From: a virus
IMG/VR virus record: IMGVR_UViG_3300033145_000767
Location: 1 to 64,000 of that record
Direction: 5' to 3' (one strand)
Length of the DNA stretch: 64,000 nucleotides
Below the pieces are notes generated by a model. That model was not told where the DNA came from. It worked only from the letters and a program-made list of their open reading frames with translations, and ran no database searches. This document shows, in pieces, positions 48,595 to 57,224 of the stretch (positions are counted from its first letter, which is position 1; the number at the start of each line of letters is the position of its first letter). The translations under genes were made by a program, and so were the position numbers.

Positions 48595-49554
48595 ATGAAA
48601 GATTTACGAAGGTATATTGCTGTAGTTTTGTTACTAACTGTTGTGGGGCTAAACTCTTATGGTATAAACAAAAATACTGCACATGCTAATTCAAATGCAA
48701 GAGCTACAATTTCATTATCTGGGGGTGTTATTATATTAGCCGATTCTTTTTCTTATTTTATAAAAAATTATATTAAAACTAGAGATTCATCTAATAGTGG
48801 GATGAAAGAACTAGCCCATAGAGAGCTTGAAAATCATGTAAATATCGCTAGAAATAAAGGAAGTATAAAAAGCAATAAAATAACAGCCATGATTAATAAA
48901 GCTTTTATAATACACAATGAGATTGAAATAGAAAATATAAACAAAAAACCTTCATACAAGTATCTTAAATCAGTAACAGTATTTGTAGAGGGGTTACAGC
49001 TAGTTTTTAAAACAGAAGACACACCATTTGATGTAAAAAGATGGTCGGGAACAGGTGTAGTAGTTAAGATAGATAATAAAAACACCTATATATTAACTAA
49101 TAAGCATGTAGCTGGTGGTTATAGAGATGGGCATAAAGAAATCTATATTGCAACTGCAAATAGAAAGTATACATGTGAAATAGTAAAATTACATAAATCA
49201 CAGGATTTAGCGTTATTAAAAATAAACGCTGTTTTAAAAGGCAAAGAGGTTGTTAAGGGTTATAATACACCTGCTATTACTGAACAGGTATTTACAGTAG
49301 GTCATTCTTTAGCCAGACCTTTCATGTATGGTGAAGGTATATTTGCAGGAACAACAATAGAGCATGATGTTTACCAGTTGCCTACAATCGGAGGTCAATC
49401 TGGGAGTGGGGTGTTCAATAAAAATGGTGAATTACTTGGGTTACTATATAGTATATCTGGTACACGAAATGGCTTTGGTGTACAATGGGATTTTACTAGG
49501 GGTAATGTAGTTAAAAGCGTATATGTTAGAGAATTTTTAGAGGAGAATCTATAA
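48595..49554 (+). CDS. Secreted trypsin-like serine protease (319 aa)
   Basis: Signal peptide (residues about 1-31: LRRYIAVVLLLTVVGLN, AHA). A helical pro-region to about 145. The trypsin/HtrA-type domain has GTGVVV, ILTNKHVAGG (H171), DLALLKI (D204) and GGQSGSGVF (S269). It would be exported and cut proteins outside the membrane. No PDZ domain follows. Unusual company for a replication region. Confidence 0.87.
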   Translation: MKDLRRYIAVVLLLTVVGLNSYGINKNTAHANSNARATISLSGGVIILADSFSYFIKNYIKTRDSSNSGMKELAHRELENHVNIARNKGSIKSNKITAMINKAFIIHNEIEIENINKKPSYKYLKSVTVFVEGLQLVFKTEDTPFDVKRWSGTGVVVKIDNKNTYILTNKHVAGGYRDGHKEIYIATANRKYTCEIVKLHKSQDLALLKINAVLKGKEVVKGYNTPAITEQVFTVGHSLARPFMYGEGIFAGTTIEHDVYQLPTIGGQSGSGVFNKNGELLGLLYSISGTRNGFGVQWDFTRGNVVKSVYVREFLEENL

Positions 49555-49829
49555 TGAGTGAAATAAATAAATATAAGAAATGTAAATCAAAGAAGTGTAA
49601 TAATAAAGTCCATGTTATGCATCCATCAGGGATATGTGCTTTTTGCCCTGTAAAACCATATTGGCAAGAAGAATTTGAAGATAAAATACAGTTTAGTAAT
49701 TGGGGTGATTTAGATTTTTTAAGCACTGATTATAACATAGAAAGACTATGTGAAAAATTTATCGGAGAAGCTAAACAAAAAGTTAAAGTTAAATGTAAAG
49801 GTGGAATGATACAGATAGAGAGAATATAA
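49554..49829 (+). CDS. Zinc-binding protein with shared C-terminal tail (91 aa)
   Basis: CKSKKCNNKV..HPSGICAFC metal site. The tail KFIGEAKQKVKVKCKGGMIQIERI closely matches the tail of the protein at 20924. One-base overlap with both neighbours. It may dock on the polymerase encoded next. Confidence 0.65.
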   Translation: MSEINKYKKCKSKKCNNKVHVMHPSGICAFCPVKPYWQEEFEDKIQFSNWGDLDFLSTDYNIERLCEKFIGEAKQKVKVKCKGGMIQIERI

Positions 49830-51562
49830 TGGGATTATTTGATGCTATAAAGAAAAAGGAAGCTTTAGCAAATGGTATACTAAATAACATAGATGAAGTA
49901 GATTTTGTTGGGGGTAGAATAACCCTTGATATTGAAACTAATTCTCTTCAAGATAATGCAAAAATACTGGGGGTTGGTTTAAGAACAAATGACAAAAGTT
50001 ATTTTGTACCTTTTGAAAGAATAATAGTTGATAAGTTAAGCAAGTTACTTATGAAAGCTGACCCTCTTATTCTTCATAATGCTATCTTTGATTTAAACTT
50101 ATTAAAAATAAATGGGGTAAACTTTACAGAAAATGTATTTTGTACTCAAGTAGCCTCATGGCTAGAAGACGAAAATCAATCTCATAAATTAGTAGATTTA
50201 ACCTTCGTTAAATTTGGGGAAGAGATTACAGAATATAAAGAATTTAGTAACCCTGATTTAATACAATTAGCTATACATTGTAAAAAGCAAATACCTGCAA
50301 CAGAAATGTTGTATGATTACTATATGGAAAATCTAGATATACCTATGGATTTGATAAATCTAGAAATGAAGATTACTCCTATATTGTTACATATGCAGAG
50401 GGAAGGGCTATATATAGATGTTGATAAGCTCCTTGACTTAAAAAAAGAATATAAAGTAGAGGTAAAAAAGCTAGAAAAAGAAGTATTAGCCTTAATGCCT
50501 AGTAAAGTAGATATAATGTCCCCAAAGCAACTAAGTAATATGCTCTTTAATATTATGGGGTTTAGACCCGAGGGGGAGTTAAATAAGGCCGGTTACTATT
50601 CAACGGCTAAAGAAGTTCTTAAGAAGTTAGGATTAAAGCATGCAGTAGCAAAGAAGATTTTAGAATTTAGGGAAAAGATTAAAACTCAAAATACTTATAT
50701 AGACCCCCTGCTTATTAAAAGATGGGCAGATGGTAAGGTACACACCCATTTTAAGCCTACAGGCACTAGGGTGGGTAGACTTTCTTCTAAGAACCCTAAT
50801 GTTCAACAGGTTACAAATAAAGAGCCTAGAATTAGAAAGATATTTAAAGCCCCAAGGGGGTATAAGTTATTGATTGCTGATTATAGCCAAATGCATTTAA
50901 GGATATTGGCTCACTTTTCACAAGAACCAAAAATGCTTAAAATATTTAATGACCCCAAAGGGGACATTCACCAAACTACTGCTGACTTAGTAGGTGTTTC
51001 AAGGGATGAAGCAAAGATAGTAAACTTTGGTATACTATATGGATTTTCAGCCGGGAGTTTATCAGAGTTTTTGAAAGTACCTTATAAAAAAGGTAAGCAA
51101 ATAATGAAAGAGTATAAAGAAACATATAAGTGTGTGTTTCAGTTTATGGCCCAGGTTATACAGTTCTTTAAAGCTAATGGTTATGTATATACGCTTCTAG
51201 GGAGAAAAAGAAGGTTAATATATGATAGTAGCTTTTCAGAAGGTAAGAAAGGTTATCTAGAAAGGGAAGCTTTTAACTCAGTAGTTATTGGTAGTGAAGC
51301 TGATATAATGAAGACAGGCATGGTTAATGTATATGAATTAACTAAACAATATGGCTTTAGTATGGTTAATCAGGTACATGATGAATTAGTGTTACAAATT
51401 AAAGAAGAAGATATAACAAAAGAACTGCTATTAAAGGTGCAAGAAGCTTTAGATTATGATTTAGGTTCTGTTGTAGTTAATAGTGAAATTATAATAGCTG
51501 ACAACTGGGGAGAGAAAAAGACAGGCGAAAAGTTTGATATAGAAAGCTATGAAGGGATATAA
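49829..51562 (+). CDS. polA: Family A DNA polymerase with 3'-5' exonuclease
   Basis: 577 residues, no 5' nuclease domain. Exonuclease motif LDIETN (D34, E36). Motif A IADYSQMHLRIL has D351 and His356 where nearly all family A enzymes have Glu (E710 in Klenow). Motif B RDEAKIVNFGILYG (R392, K396, F400, Y404) and motif C QVHDEL (515-520) are intact. The replicative or repair polymerase of the phage, assisted by the clamp, FEN and PrimPol. The His change may alter dNTP/rNTP choice. Confidence 0.93.
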   Translation: MGLFDAIKKKEALANGILNNIDEVDFVGGRITLDIETNSLQDNAKILGVGLRTNDKSYFVPFERIIVDKLSKLLMKADPLILHNAIFDLNLLKINGVNFTENVFCTQVASWLEDENQSHKLVDLTFVKFGEEITEYKEFSNPDLIQLAIHCKKQIPATEMLYDYYMENLDIPMDLINLEMKITPILLHMQREGLYIDVDKLLDLKKEYKVEVKKLEKEVLALMPSKVDIMSPKQLSNMLFNIMGFRPEGELNKAGYYSTAKEVLKKLGLKHAVAKKILEFREKIKTQNTYIDPLLIKRWADGKVHTHFKPTGTRVGRLSSKNPNVQQVTNKEPRIRKIFKAPRGYKLLIADYSQMHLRILAHFSQEPKMLKIFNDPKGDIHQTTADLVGVSRDEAKIVNFGILYGFSAGSLSEFLKVPYKKGKQIMKEYKETYKCVFQFMAQVIQFFKANGYVYTLLGRKRRLIYDSSFSEGKKGYLEREAFNSVVIGSEADIMKTGMVNVYELTKQYGFSMVNQVHDELVLQIKEEDITKELLLKVQEALDYDLGSVVVNSEIIIADNWGEKKTGEKFDIESYEGI

Positions 51563-51595
51563 TGAGTAAAAAAGGTGAAAAACACTATATGAAAA

Positions 51596-51910
51596 ATGAT
51601 TAAGTGGCTACCAATTACAATAATATATTACATAATTCACTCAGTAATCTCTTACAAAGTAAATATTGTAGGGGGTTGGAAGTGGGGGGCAATATGTTAT
51701 GCTCTAGGTTTCATACCCCTGTGGTTATGGGTGTGCATGGTGTCAGATAACCTATTAAGAGATGGGTTAATATTTGATACAGTATTAGTTGTTACATGTG
51801 CTTTAACATATGCTTATTTGGGTTATGGTAGTAAGTTTACAGTACTTCAATGGGTAGGTGTAGCAGTAGCAGTAATAGGGTTTTTAATCATTCAACTAGG
51901 GGGTAAATAA
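51596..51910 (+). CDS. Four-helix membrane protein (104 aa)
   Basis: Four hydrophobic segments (ITIIYYIIHSVISY, ICYALGFIPLWLWVCMV, TVLVVTCALTYAYLGYG, WVGVAVAVIGFLIIQLGG). Size and layout resemble small multidrug-resistance or DMT half-transporters, but no key Glu is seen in helix 1. Overlaps the MgtC-like gene by one base. Confidence 0.6.
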   Translation: MIKWLPITIIYYIIHSVISYKVNIVGGWKWGAICYALGFIPLWLWVCMVSDNLLRDGLIFDTVLVVTCALTYAYLGYGSKFTVLQWVGVAVAVIGFLIIQLGGK

Positions 51911-52320
51911 TGTATACTGAAATGTACGCTAAGCTAGCTTTAGCATTATGCATTGGTTATTTACTTGGCATTGATAGGGGAAGGTTTCAGAAACCTGCAG
52001 GACTTAGAGACCTTATATTCGTAACACTATCGGGGTGCTTATGCTCACTATTAGGGCTAGAACTACTAAAAATGGGTATGCCAAATGTAGATATGTCAAG
52101 AGTTTTATACGCCCCAATTATAGGGCTAGGGTTTTTAGGTAGTGGGGTTATTATACAATATAAACAAAACATAGAAGGTATCACAACAGCTAGTCTTTTA
52201 TTATTATCAGTAATTCTAGGGCTACTTTGTGGCATAGGCTCATATGAAATAGTCTGTGTAGCAACTTTAGTATCTTATATAGTTTTAAAAGGAAAGTTTG
52301 TGGAAGGGGTGAAAAAGTAA
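51910..52320 (+). CDS. MgtC/SapB-family membrane protein (136 aa)
   Basis: LALALCIGYLLGIDRG, QKPAGLRDLIFVTLSG, YAPIIGLGFLGSGVII and GITTASLLLLSVILGLLCGIGS follow the MgtC/SapB helix order, with the short cytosolic D-R-G and R-D charges. Known members affect F-ATPase activity or magnesium adaptation in intracellular pathogens. Rare in phages; it may change host membrane energetics. Confidence 0.8.
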   Translation: MYTEMYAKLALALCIGYLLGIDRGRFQKPAGLRDLIFVTLSGCLCSLLGLELLKMGMPNVDMSRVLYAPIIGLGFLGSGVIIQYKQNIEGITTASLLLLSVILGLLCGIGSYEIVCVATLVSYIVLKGKFVEGVKK

Positions 52321-52868
52321 TGAGATTTTATTTTACTGCGGATTGCCATTTTAATCATGGGAATGTAATTAAGTATTGTGGGAGACCATTCTCAGATTAT
52401 ACCGAGATGAACGAAACTATAATCAGGAATTGGAACTCAATAGTTAAGCCTGAAGACACAGTATTTCATATTGGGGATTTCATCTTCTATAGAGGTAAGG
52501 AGTGTCCTGAAGGGGAGGATAAGGCAAAGACAATACAGGATAGGCTAAATGGTACAATTATACATATAGAAGGTAATCACGATAAGAATAATACTGTTAA
52601 AGCAATTATACGAAGTTGTGTAATAAAGCTTGGTGGAAAATCTTTATTTCTAGTACATAACCCTAGCTATTCAAATAAGAAATACCCTATCAATCTAGTA
52701 GGTCATGTGCATGAAAAGTGGCTAGTTAGAGAGAATGGTAATAATTCAGTATGCATAAATGTAGGGGTAGACCAGCATAACTTTCGACCTATTGACATAA
52801 ACACTATTTTAAACATATACTATAAGTTTATAAAGGCAAAAGATGAAACACACAAATCTATACTTTAA
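52320..52868 (+). CDS. Small metallophosphoesterase (182 aa)
   Basis: FTADCHFNHGN, FHIGDFIF, IEGNHDKNN, LVHNPSY and LVGHVHEKW are the calcineurin-like metal motifs. The compact size matches phage nucleotide or DNA-end phosphatases. One-base overlap with the previous gene. Confidence 0.87.
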   Translation: MRFYFTADCHFNHGNVIKYCGRPFSDYTEMNETIIRNWNSIVKPEDTVFHIGDFIFYRGKECPEGEDKAKTIQDRLNGTIIHIEGNHDKNNTVKAIIRSCVIKLGGKSLFLVHNPSYSNKKYPINLVGHVHEKWLVRENGNNSVCINVGVDQHNFRPIDINTILNIYYKFIKAKDETHKSIL

Positions 52869-52989
52869 TAAAAAAGTTAGAAAAACTTGGGCTGTCAACC
52901 CAGTTGAAAAAGTTAAGAGAAGTAAAAAGAAATACAATAGACAAACAGCTAAGAAAGAGCTAAGGAGAATTAAAAATGATAGTCTATAA
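52843..52989 (+). CDS. Small very basic protein (48 aa)
   Basis: MKHTNLYFNKKVRKTWAVNP; 18 Lys/Arg in 48 residues. It overlaps both neighbours. Likely nucleic-acid binding if expressed. Confidence 0.5.
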   Translation: MKHTNLYFNKKVRKTWAVNPVEKVKRSKKKYNRQTAKKELRRIKNDSL

Positions 52990-53146
52990 TGTAACAATAG
53001 AGTATGTGGTGGATGGTGAAAAAATTTATGAAAATAAAACAATGAAAAGAAATGAAGAAATGGATGTAATTAATGACCTTTATTATGAATACCCAGAAGA
53101 GGATTATGAACAATTTAGAATACTATCTATAGAAAGAATATTATAA
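52976..53146 (+). CDS. Small acidic protein (56 aa)
   Basis: MIVYNVTIEYVVDGEKIYEN; its stop overlaps the Mre11-like start. Acidic, beta-alpha pattern. Not recognised. Confidence 0.55.
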   Translation: MIVYNVTIEYVVDGEKIYENKTMKRNEEMDVINDLYYEYPEEDYEQFRILSIERIL

Positions 53147-54036
53147 TGAAAGTACTTATTTTCTCAGACCTTCACATAGATAAAAATAGTAGAGAGGAAT
53201 GCAGGAGTATCCTTGCTGAAATACTAAAAATTGCAGGGAAACATAATGTAGATGCCCTATGGAACTTAGGGGATACCTTTAATATGTATAGCCCAGCATC
53301 GGAATGCTTAGATATGTATGCATTATTTGTTTTCTCATGGGGAAAAGACATACTAAATGTAGTAGCTTCCTCACATGAAAGTACTGAATTAGGTAAGAGT
53401 GTTCTAAATCATTTTGAAATACTGTCAAAAGACTACTATATTAAACACCATGAGACAGAGTTATATGGTTATCTATTAGGTCATTATATGTTAAATGAAA
53501 GTTCATGTGGTTATAAGGTAAAGAGAAGTGTTAAGGAACTAAAAAAGTACAAAAGAGTATTCTTAGGGCATCAGCATACTTCTCAAGAGATGGGAAATGC
53601 TATTCACATTGGTAGTTGTAGATATGTAAGCTTTTCAGAATACCTAGATACTAAAAGAGTTTTAATACTAGATTTAGAAACAGATATACTAGAAGAAATT
53701 ATTTTAGAGTCCCCTATACCTATGTCTGTAGTTGGGTGTGATAAAGATAGTATAAATAAACTTTGGTGTGAATTGAAGATTTTAAACCCAAGGAACAAGG
53801 TAAAGGTAATATTTAACGACTTAGAAAGCTACAAAAATAGTATAAACTCTATGTCAGGGTGGTCAAACAAATTTGTAGAATTTAAAATAGAATTGAATTT
53901 TCAAATTAAAGGCACAGAAATTAAAGAAAATAATGATGATAGTTTTAGTAATGATTTTATAAAATGGCTAGATGATAATAACATTGACAAGGAGATTAAA
54001 GAGGTATTAAAGAAAGAAGTTGAAAATGTCAGATAA
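53146..54036 (+). CDS. SbcD/Mre11-like nuclease (T4 gp47-like)
   Basis: 296 residues. IFSDLHIDKNS, NLGDTFNM, VVASSHESTELG and FLGHQHTSQE keep the phosphoesterase metal ligands, with GNH replaced by SSH. It partners with the Rad50-like ATPase encoded 193 bases on to process DNA ends for recombination-driven replication. Confidence 0.85.
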   Translation: MKVLIFSDLHIDKNSREECRSILAEILKIAGKHNVDALWNLGDTFNMYSPASECLDMYALFVFSWGKDILNVVASSHESTELGKSVLNHFEILSKDYYIKHHETELYGYLLGHYMLNESSCGYKVKRSVKELKKYKRVFLGHQHTSQEMGNAIHIGSCRYVSFSEYLDTKRVLILDLETDILEEIILESPIPMSVVGCDKDSINKLWCELKILNPRNKVKVIFNDLESYKNSINSMSGWSNKFVEFKIELNFQIKGTEIKENNDDSFSNDFIKWLDDNNIDKEIKEVLKKEVENVR

Positions 54037-54232
54037 AATTGTTAGGTGTTCAAACTGTAGAGAGGAAATATATGAATATATAAATCCCTATAAAAATGAT
54101 GCGTGCGTATCCTCAGATTTTATGGGCATTAATGGTAATAGAAACCCTATAGAAGGGGAAGAAACTTCTTGCCCTAGGTGTAACTATAACATCTTTAACG
54201 ATTTAGCAAAAATAGCAGGGGTGAATAGATGA
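54026..54232 (+). CDS. Zinc-ribbon protein (68 aa) between Mre11 and Rad50 genes
   Basis: CSNCREEI near the start and CPRCNYNIF near the end. ATG at 54026 overlaps the Mre11-like gene; its end overlaps the Rad50-like gene by four bases. It could be a third subunit. Confidence 0.65.
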   Translation: MSDKIVRCSNCREEIYEYINPYKNDACVSSDFMGINGNRNPIEGEETSCPRCNYNIFNDLAKIAGVNR

Positions 54233-55671
54233 GAGTAAAAAGATTATACCTTAATAATTTTAAACTATTTATAGAAGAAAATATAGAGCCTAAAGGTCTT
54301 AATATTTTTATAGGGGATAATAGGGATAATGAAAGTTCTAACGCTTCTGGTAAGTCTACACTAGCTTTAGAGGCTTTAATGTTCGTATTATATGGGTATA
54401 CTACTGCTAAATTAGCAGATACTATTTCTAAAGGTAAAAATATGGCATCTGTAGAAGTTTTACTAGAGTTAAAAGGTATTGAGTATAAGATTAGTAGAGA
54501 AATACCAAGTAAGCTCTATATGGAAGTTAATGGCGAGGAAAAGCAATTTGCTACAGCTACTATAGCCCAAAAATATATTAACGCCATCTTTGGGGATGTT
54601 GACTTCTTTAAAAAGTTTAGAACTCTTGATATGCAAAGCGGTATAAACCTATTAGACTTAGGTAATACTTCTTTAAAGAATTTACTTATGCAATTTATAC
54701 AAGATTACTTTACCAAGATAAGAAAATCTTTACAAGAGAAGAAACAAAACATGGCTAGATTTCACATCAAGCATAGAATATTCACACATTTTTATTCTGA
54801 GAAAAGAATAGCAGTACTTGACAAACAAATTACTAGGCTTAAGGGTGAATTTGGTTCTACTAAGGGAGACCCTAATACACAAGCTAGAGAGATATATAGT
54901 GAGTTATGTGGAAGTAATACTGCAATTATTAATATAGCACAACATCTTGAAGAGATTAGTAGAAATAACTGCCCTACATGCAATAGGAAACTTCCTAAAG
55001 AGATAAATAAGAAACTAGTAGATGAACTTAATGAAGAGTTAGATATAGCTACAGATAGGAGCCAAGAACTTACAGAACAGTTAGGTAAAACTAATAAAGA
55101 TATAGGAAATTATAACAAAAGGTTAGAAGAAGTACATAATGATTTAAACCATGTTCGTGAGTTAAAGCAAAAAATAGAGCATATGAAAATATTAAAAGAC
55201 TATAAATATACTGATAGGGATGTATCAATCTATACTAGTTCCCTGAGGGTACTTGATAATTTCTCTGCTCTTTATATAGAAAATTGGTTAGCAAGTTTGA
55301 GTGTTATAATCAACGCATTGTTAAAAGAAATAAATATAAGTATCAAATTTGATGCTACCAAAGAATTTATGACAATACAAGATGGTACAGAAACAATGAA
55401 GTATGACCAGCTTAGCACAGGTCAAAAAAGATTTCTTAACATAATATTTAAGTTATCAATATTAATGCATAAAAATTTAGAAGGTATTATAGTAATAGAT
55501 GAGGGAATAGATGCCTTAGATATTACTAATCTTAAAAGATTAATTAGAGTATTTGAATCTTTACCTTTTCAAGTATTTTTAATATCTCAACACTCTGACA
55601 TAAAGAGTTTGAAAGATGTTAAATGTTTTAATATACTTAGGCAAAACAACAAGGCTAAGGTGGTTGCATGA
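54229..55671 (+). CDS. SbcC/Rad50-like ATPase (T4 gp46-like, short form)
   Basis: 480 residues, shorter than usual Rad50. Walker A SNASGKSTLALEAL (about 42) after FIGDNRD; a coiled-coil arm about 170-350 with the zinc hook NCPTCNRKLP; signature LSTGQKRFLN and Walker B IIVIDEGIDALD near the end. ATP binding closes the dimer over DNA ends. Ends overlapping a homing endonuclease. Confidence 0.9.
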   Translation: MRVKRLYLNNFKLFIEENIEPKGLNIFIGDNRDNESSNASGKSTLALEALMFVLYGYTTAKLADTISKGKNMASVEVLLELKGIEYKISREIPSKLYMEVNGEEKQFATATIAQKYINAIFGDVDFFKKFRTLDMQSGINLLDLGNTSLKNLLMQFIQDYFTKIRKSLQEKKQNMARFHIKHRIFTHFYSEKRIAVLDKQITRLKGEFGSTKGDPNTQAREIYSELCGSNTAIINIAQHLEEISRNNCPTCNRKLPKEINKKLVDELNEELDIATDRSQELTEQLGKTNKDIGNYNKRLEEVHNDLNHVRELKQKIEHMKILKDYKYTDRDVSIYTSSLRVLDNFSALYIENWLASLSVIINALLKEINISIKFDATKEFMTIQDGTETMKYDQLSTGQKRFLNIIFKLSILMHKNLEGIIVIDEGIDALDITNLKRLIRVFESLPFQVFLISQHSDIKSLKDVKCFNILRQNNKAKVVA

Positions 55672-56111
55672 GTGCGAAAGGTATAAGATTCTATAAAAGA
55701 AACCCTTGGTTAAGGCACTATTATAATGCTAAAACTAGATGCGAAAATATTAAATATAAAAATTATAAAAACTATGGAGGTAGAGGAATAAAGTTTTTAT
55801 TAACCAAAGAAGAAATAAAGACTATATGGTTTAGGGATAAAGCATGGTTATTAAATAAACCAAGTATAGATAGGGTAAACAATGATGAAGATTATACTTA
55901 TGGTAATTGTAGGTTTATAGAGATAGAAGAAAACAGAATTAAAGATAGTATAAAGGGTGTAAATCAATATAATTTAGAGGGTGTTTTTATCTGTAATTGG
56001 AAAAGTGCCAGACAGATAGAAAGAATATTAGGTATACCTAATAGTAATATTTCTAGTGTATGTAAGGGAAAAAGAATATCAGCACATGGGTATACTTGGA
56101 GGTTTATATAA
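55668..56111 (+). CDS. Homing endonuclease, IDRVNNDE family with NUMOD1-like tail
   Basis: 147 residues: NPWLRHYYNAKTRCEN, YGGRGIKFLLT, SIDRVNNDEDY, NCRFIE and tail NQYNLEGVFICNWKSARQI..SSVCKGKRISAHGYTWRFI. The last codons, TGGAGGTTT, provide the ribosome site for the next gene. Inserted just after the Rad50-like gene. Confidence 0.87.
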   Translation: MSAKGIRFYKRNPWLRHYYNAKTRCENIKYKNYKNYGGRGIKFLLTKEEIKTIWFRDKAWLLNKPSIDRVNNDEDYTYGNCRFIEIEENRIKDSIKGVNQYNLEGVFICNWKSARQIERILGIPNSNISSVCKGKRISAHGYTWRFI

Positions 56112-56626
56112 TGAGAAAAGAACCTAAATGGAAATATTTTGTAAGAATGGCTCACTTCTTAATGGGTAGGTTTGGTTTTGATAAGCCCTTAGTTGTGGTA
56201 CGAGATAATAGAATTGATTGTCCCTGCTGTGTAGATGATTGGAATGACGCAGAAAAGATTAAAATTCAATACCACTCAAGAAGACTTGGGCGGGTTCCTT
56301 ACTGTTATGTACTTAGTTTCTTACTACACGAAATAGGTCATTTAGTTAATGAAATGCCTTATGCTACAGATATGGAAGTAATTGAAAGCGAAAGGGAAGC
56401 AGAACGATTCTCTAATGAAACCATTAAAGAAGAGTACCCTGAAGTATACAAACAAATGATAAAGGAGATGAGAAAAAGAAAAAGCTTAGTAAAAATATTT
56501 AGAGAAAAAACCTGTAGAAACCCATACTATTGGGCATACAAAGAATTAAAAGAGTATAAAATAACTACATCAAAGGAGGATAAGAAATGGTTAAGAAAAA
56601 AAGAGAGCCAATTAAAATCCCTGTAG
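56111..56626 (+). CDS. HEXXH zinc metalloprotease-like protein (171 aa)
   Basis: LLHEIGHLVNEMPYATDMEVIESEREAERF gives the HEXXH site and a following Glu as third ligand, as in small phage and SprT-like peptidases. A CPCC site near residue 37 may bind another zinc. Overlaps the ClpP-like gene, so two proteases are translated together. Confidence 0.75.
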   Translation: MRKEPKWKYFVRMAHFLMGRFGFDKPLVVVRDNRIDCPCCVDDWNDAEKIKIQYHSRRLGRVPYCYVLSFLLHEIGHLVNEMPYATDMEVIESEREAERFSNETIKEEYPEVYKQMIKEMRKRKSLVKIFREKTCRNPYYWAYKELKEYKITTSKEDKKWLRKKESQLKSL

Positions 56627-57222
56627 AAGTTAGAAAAGCAAAAGAAAAAGAAGTAAATCACATCACTTTAGATTATGGGGATAAGGTATATTCAGCTATA
56701 CTAAATAAGTATAGACGCGTATTTATGTATGGTAATATATCTACTACCTCAGCAGAAGAGCTTAACAAAAAATTAATTGCTATGTCTATTGATAGCCCTG
56801 AAAAACCTATTACCATAGAAATAAATAGTGGAGGTGGAAGTTGTATAGCAGGTCTTTCTATAATAGACACAATTGAAAGTCTATCTTGCCCTGTGTACAC
56901 AATAATAACAGGTGTTTCAGCCTCTATGGCAACATTTATTAGCATAGCGGGGGATAGAAGGTTCATCACAAAAAATGCTTATTGGATGGCACACCCTATC
57001 AGCTTAATGAAAGCAGATTATATTGGGTTTTTAAAAGATAGTATGCCTTGGTTGAAGGGGCTAGAAAAAAGATGCTTATCCATGTATTTAAAGAAAACTA
57101 ATCTACCTAAAGAAACCATTGAAAAATGCAAGCGTGGGGAAGTGTGGTTAAATGCAAAGCAATGCATTAAGTATAATGTAGCAGATGAAATTCTTAAAAA
57201 ACAAGTAATAGTAAGGAGATAA
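56587..57222 (+). CDS. ClpP-like serine protease (211 aa)
   Basis: Perfect AAGGAGG site. ITIEINSGGGSCIAGLSIIDTI is the oxyanion loop, GVSASMATFISIAG holds Ser113 and AYWMAHPIS His136. The third residue is likely in the GEVWLNAKQ segment. Basic first 25 residues are extra. It may degrade host or phage proteins with host Clp ATPase, or serve as a maturation protease far from the head genes. Confidence 0.85.
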   Translation: MVKKKREPIKIPVEVRKAKEKEVNHITLDYGDKVYSAILNKYRRVFMYGNISTTSAEELNKKLIAMSIDSPEKPITIEINSGGGSCIAGLSIIDTIESLSCPVYTIITGVSASMATFISIAGDRRFITKNAYWMAHPISLMKADYIGFLKDSMPWLKGLEKRCLSMYLKKTNLPKETIEKCKRGEVWLNAKQCIKYNVADEILKKQVIVRR

Positions 57223-57224
57223 TA

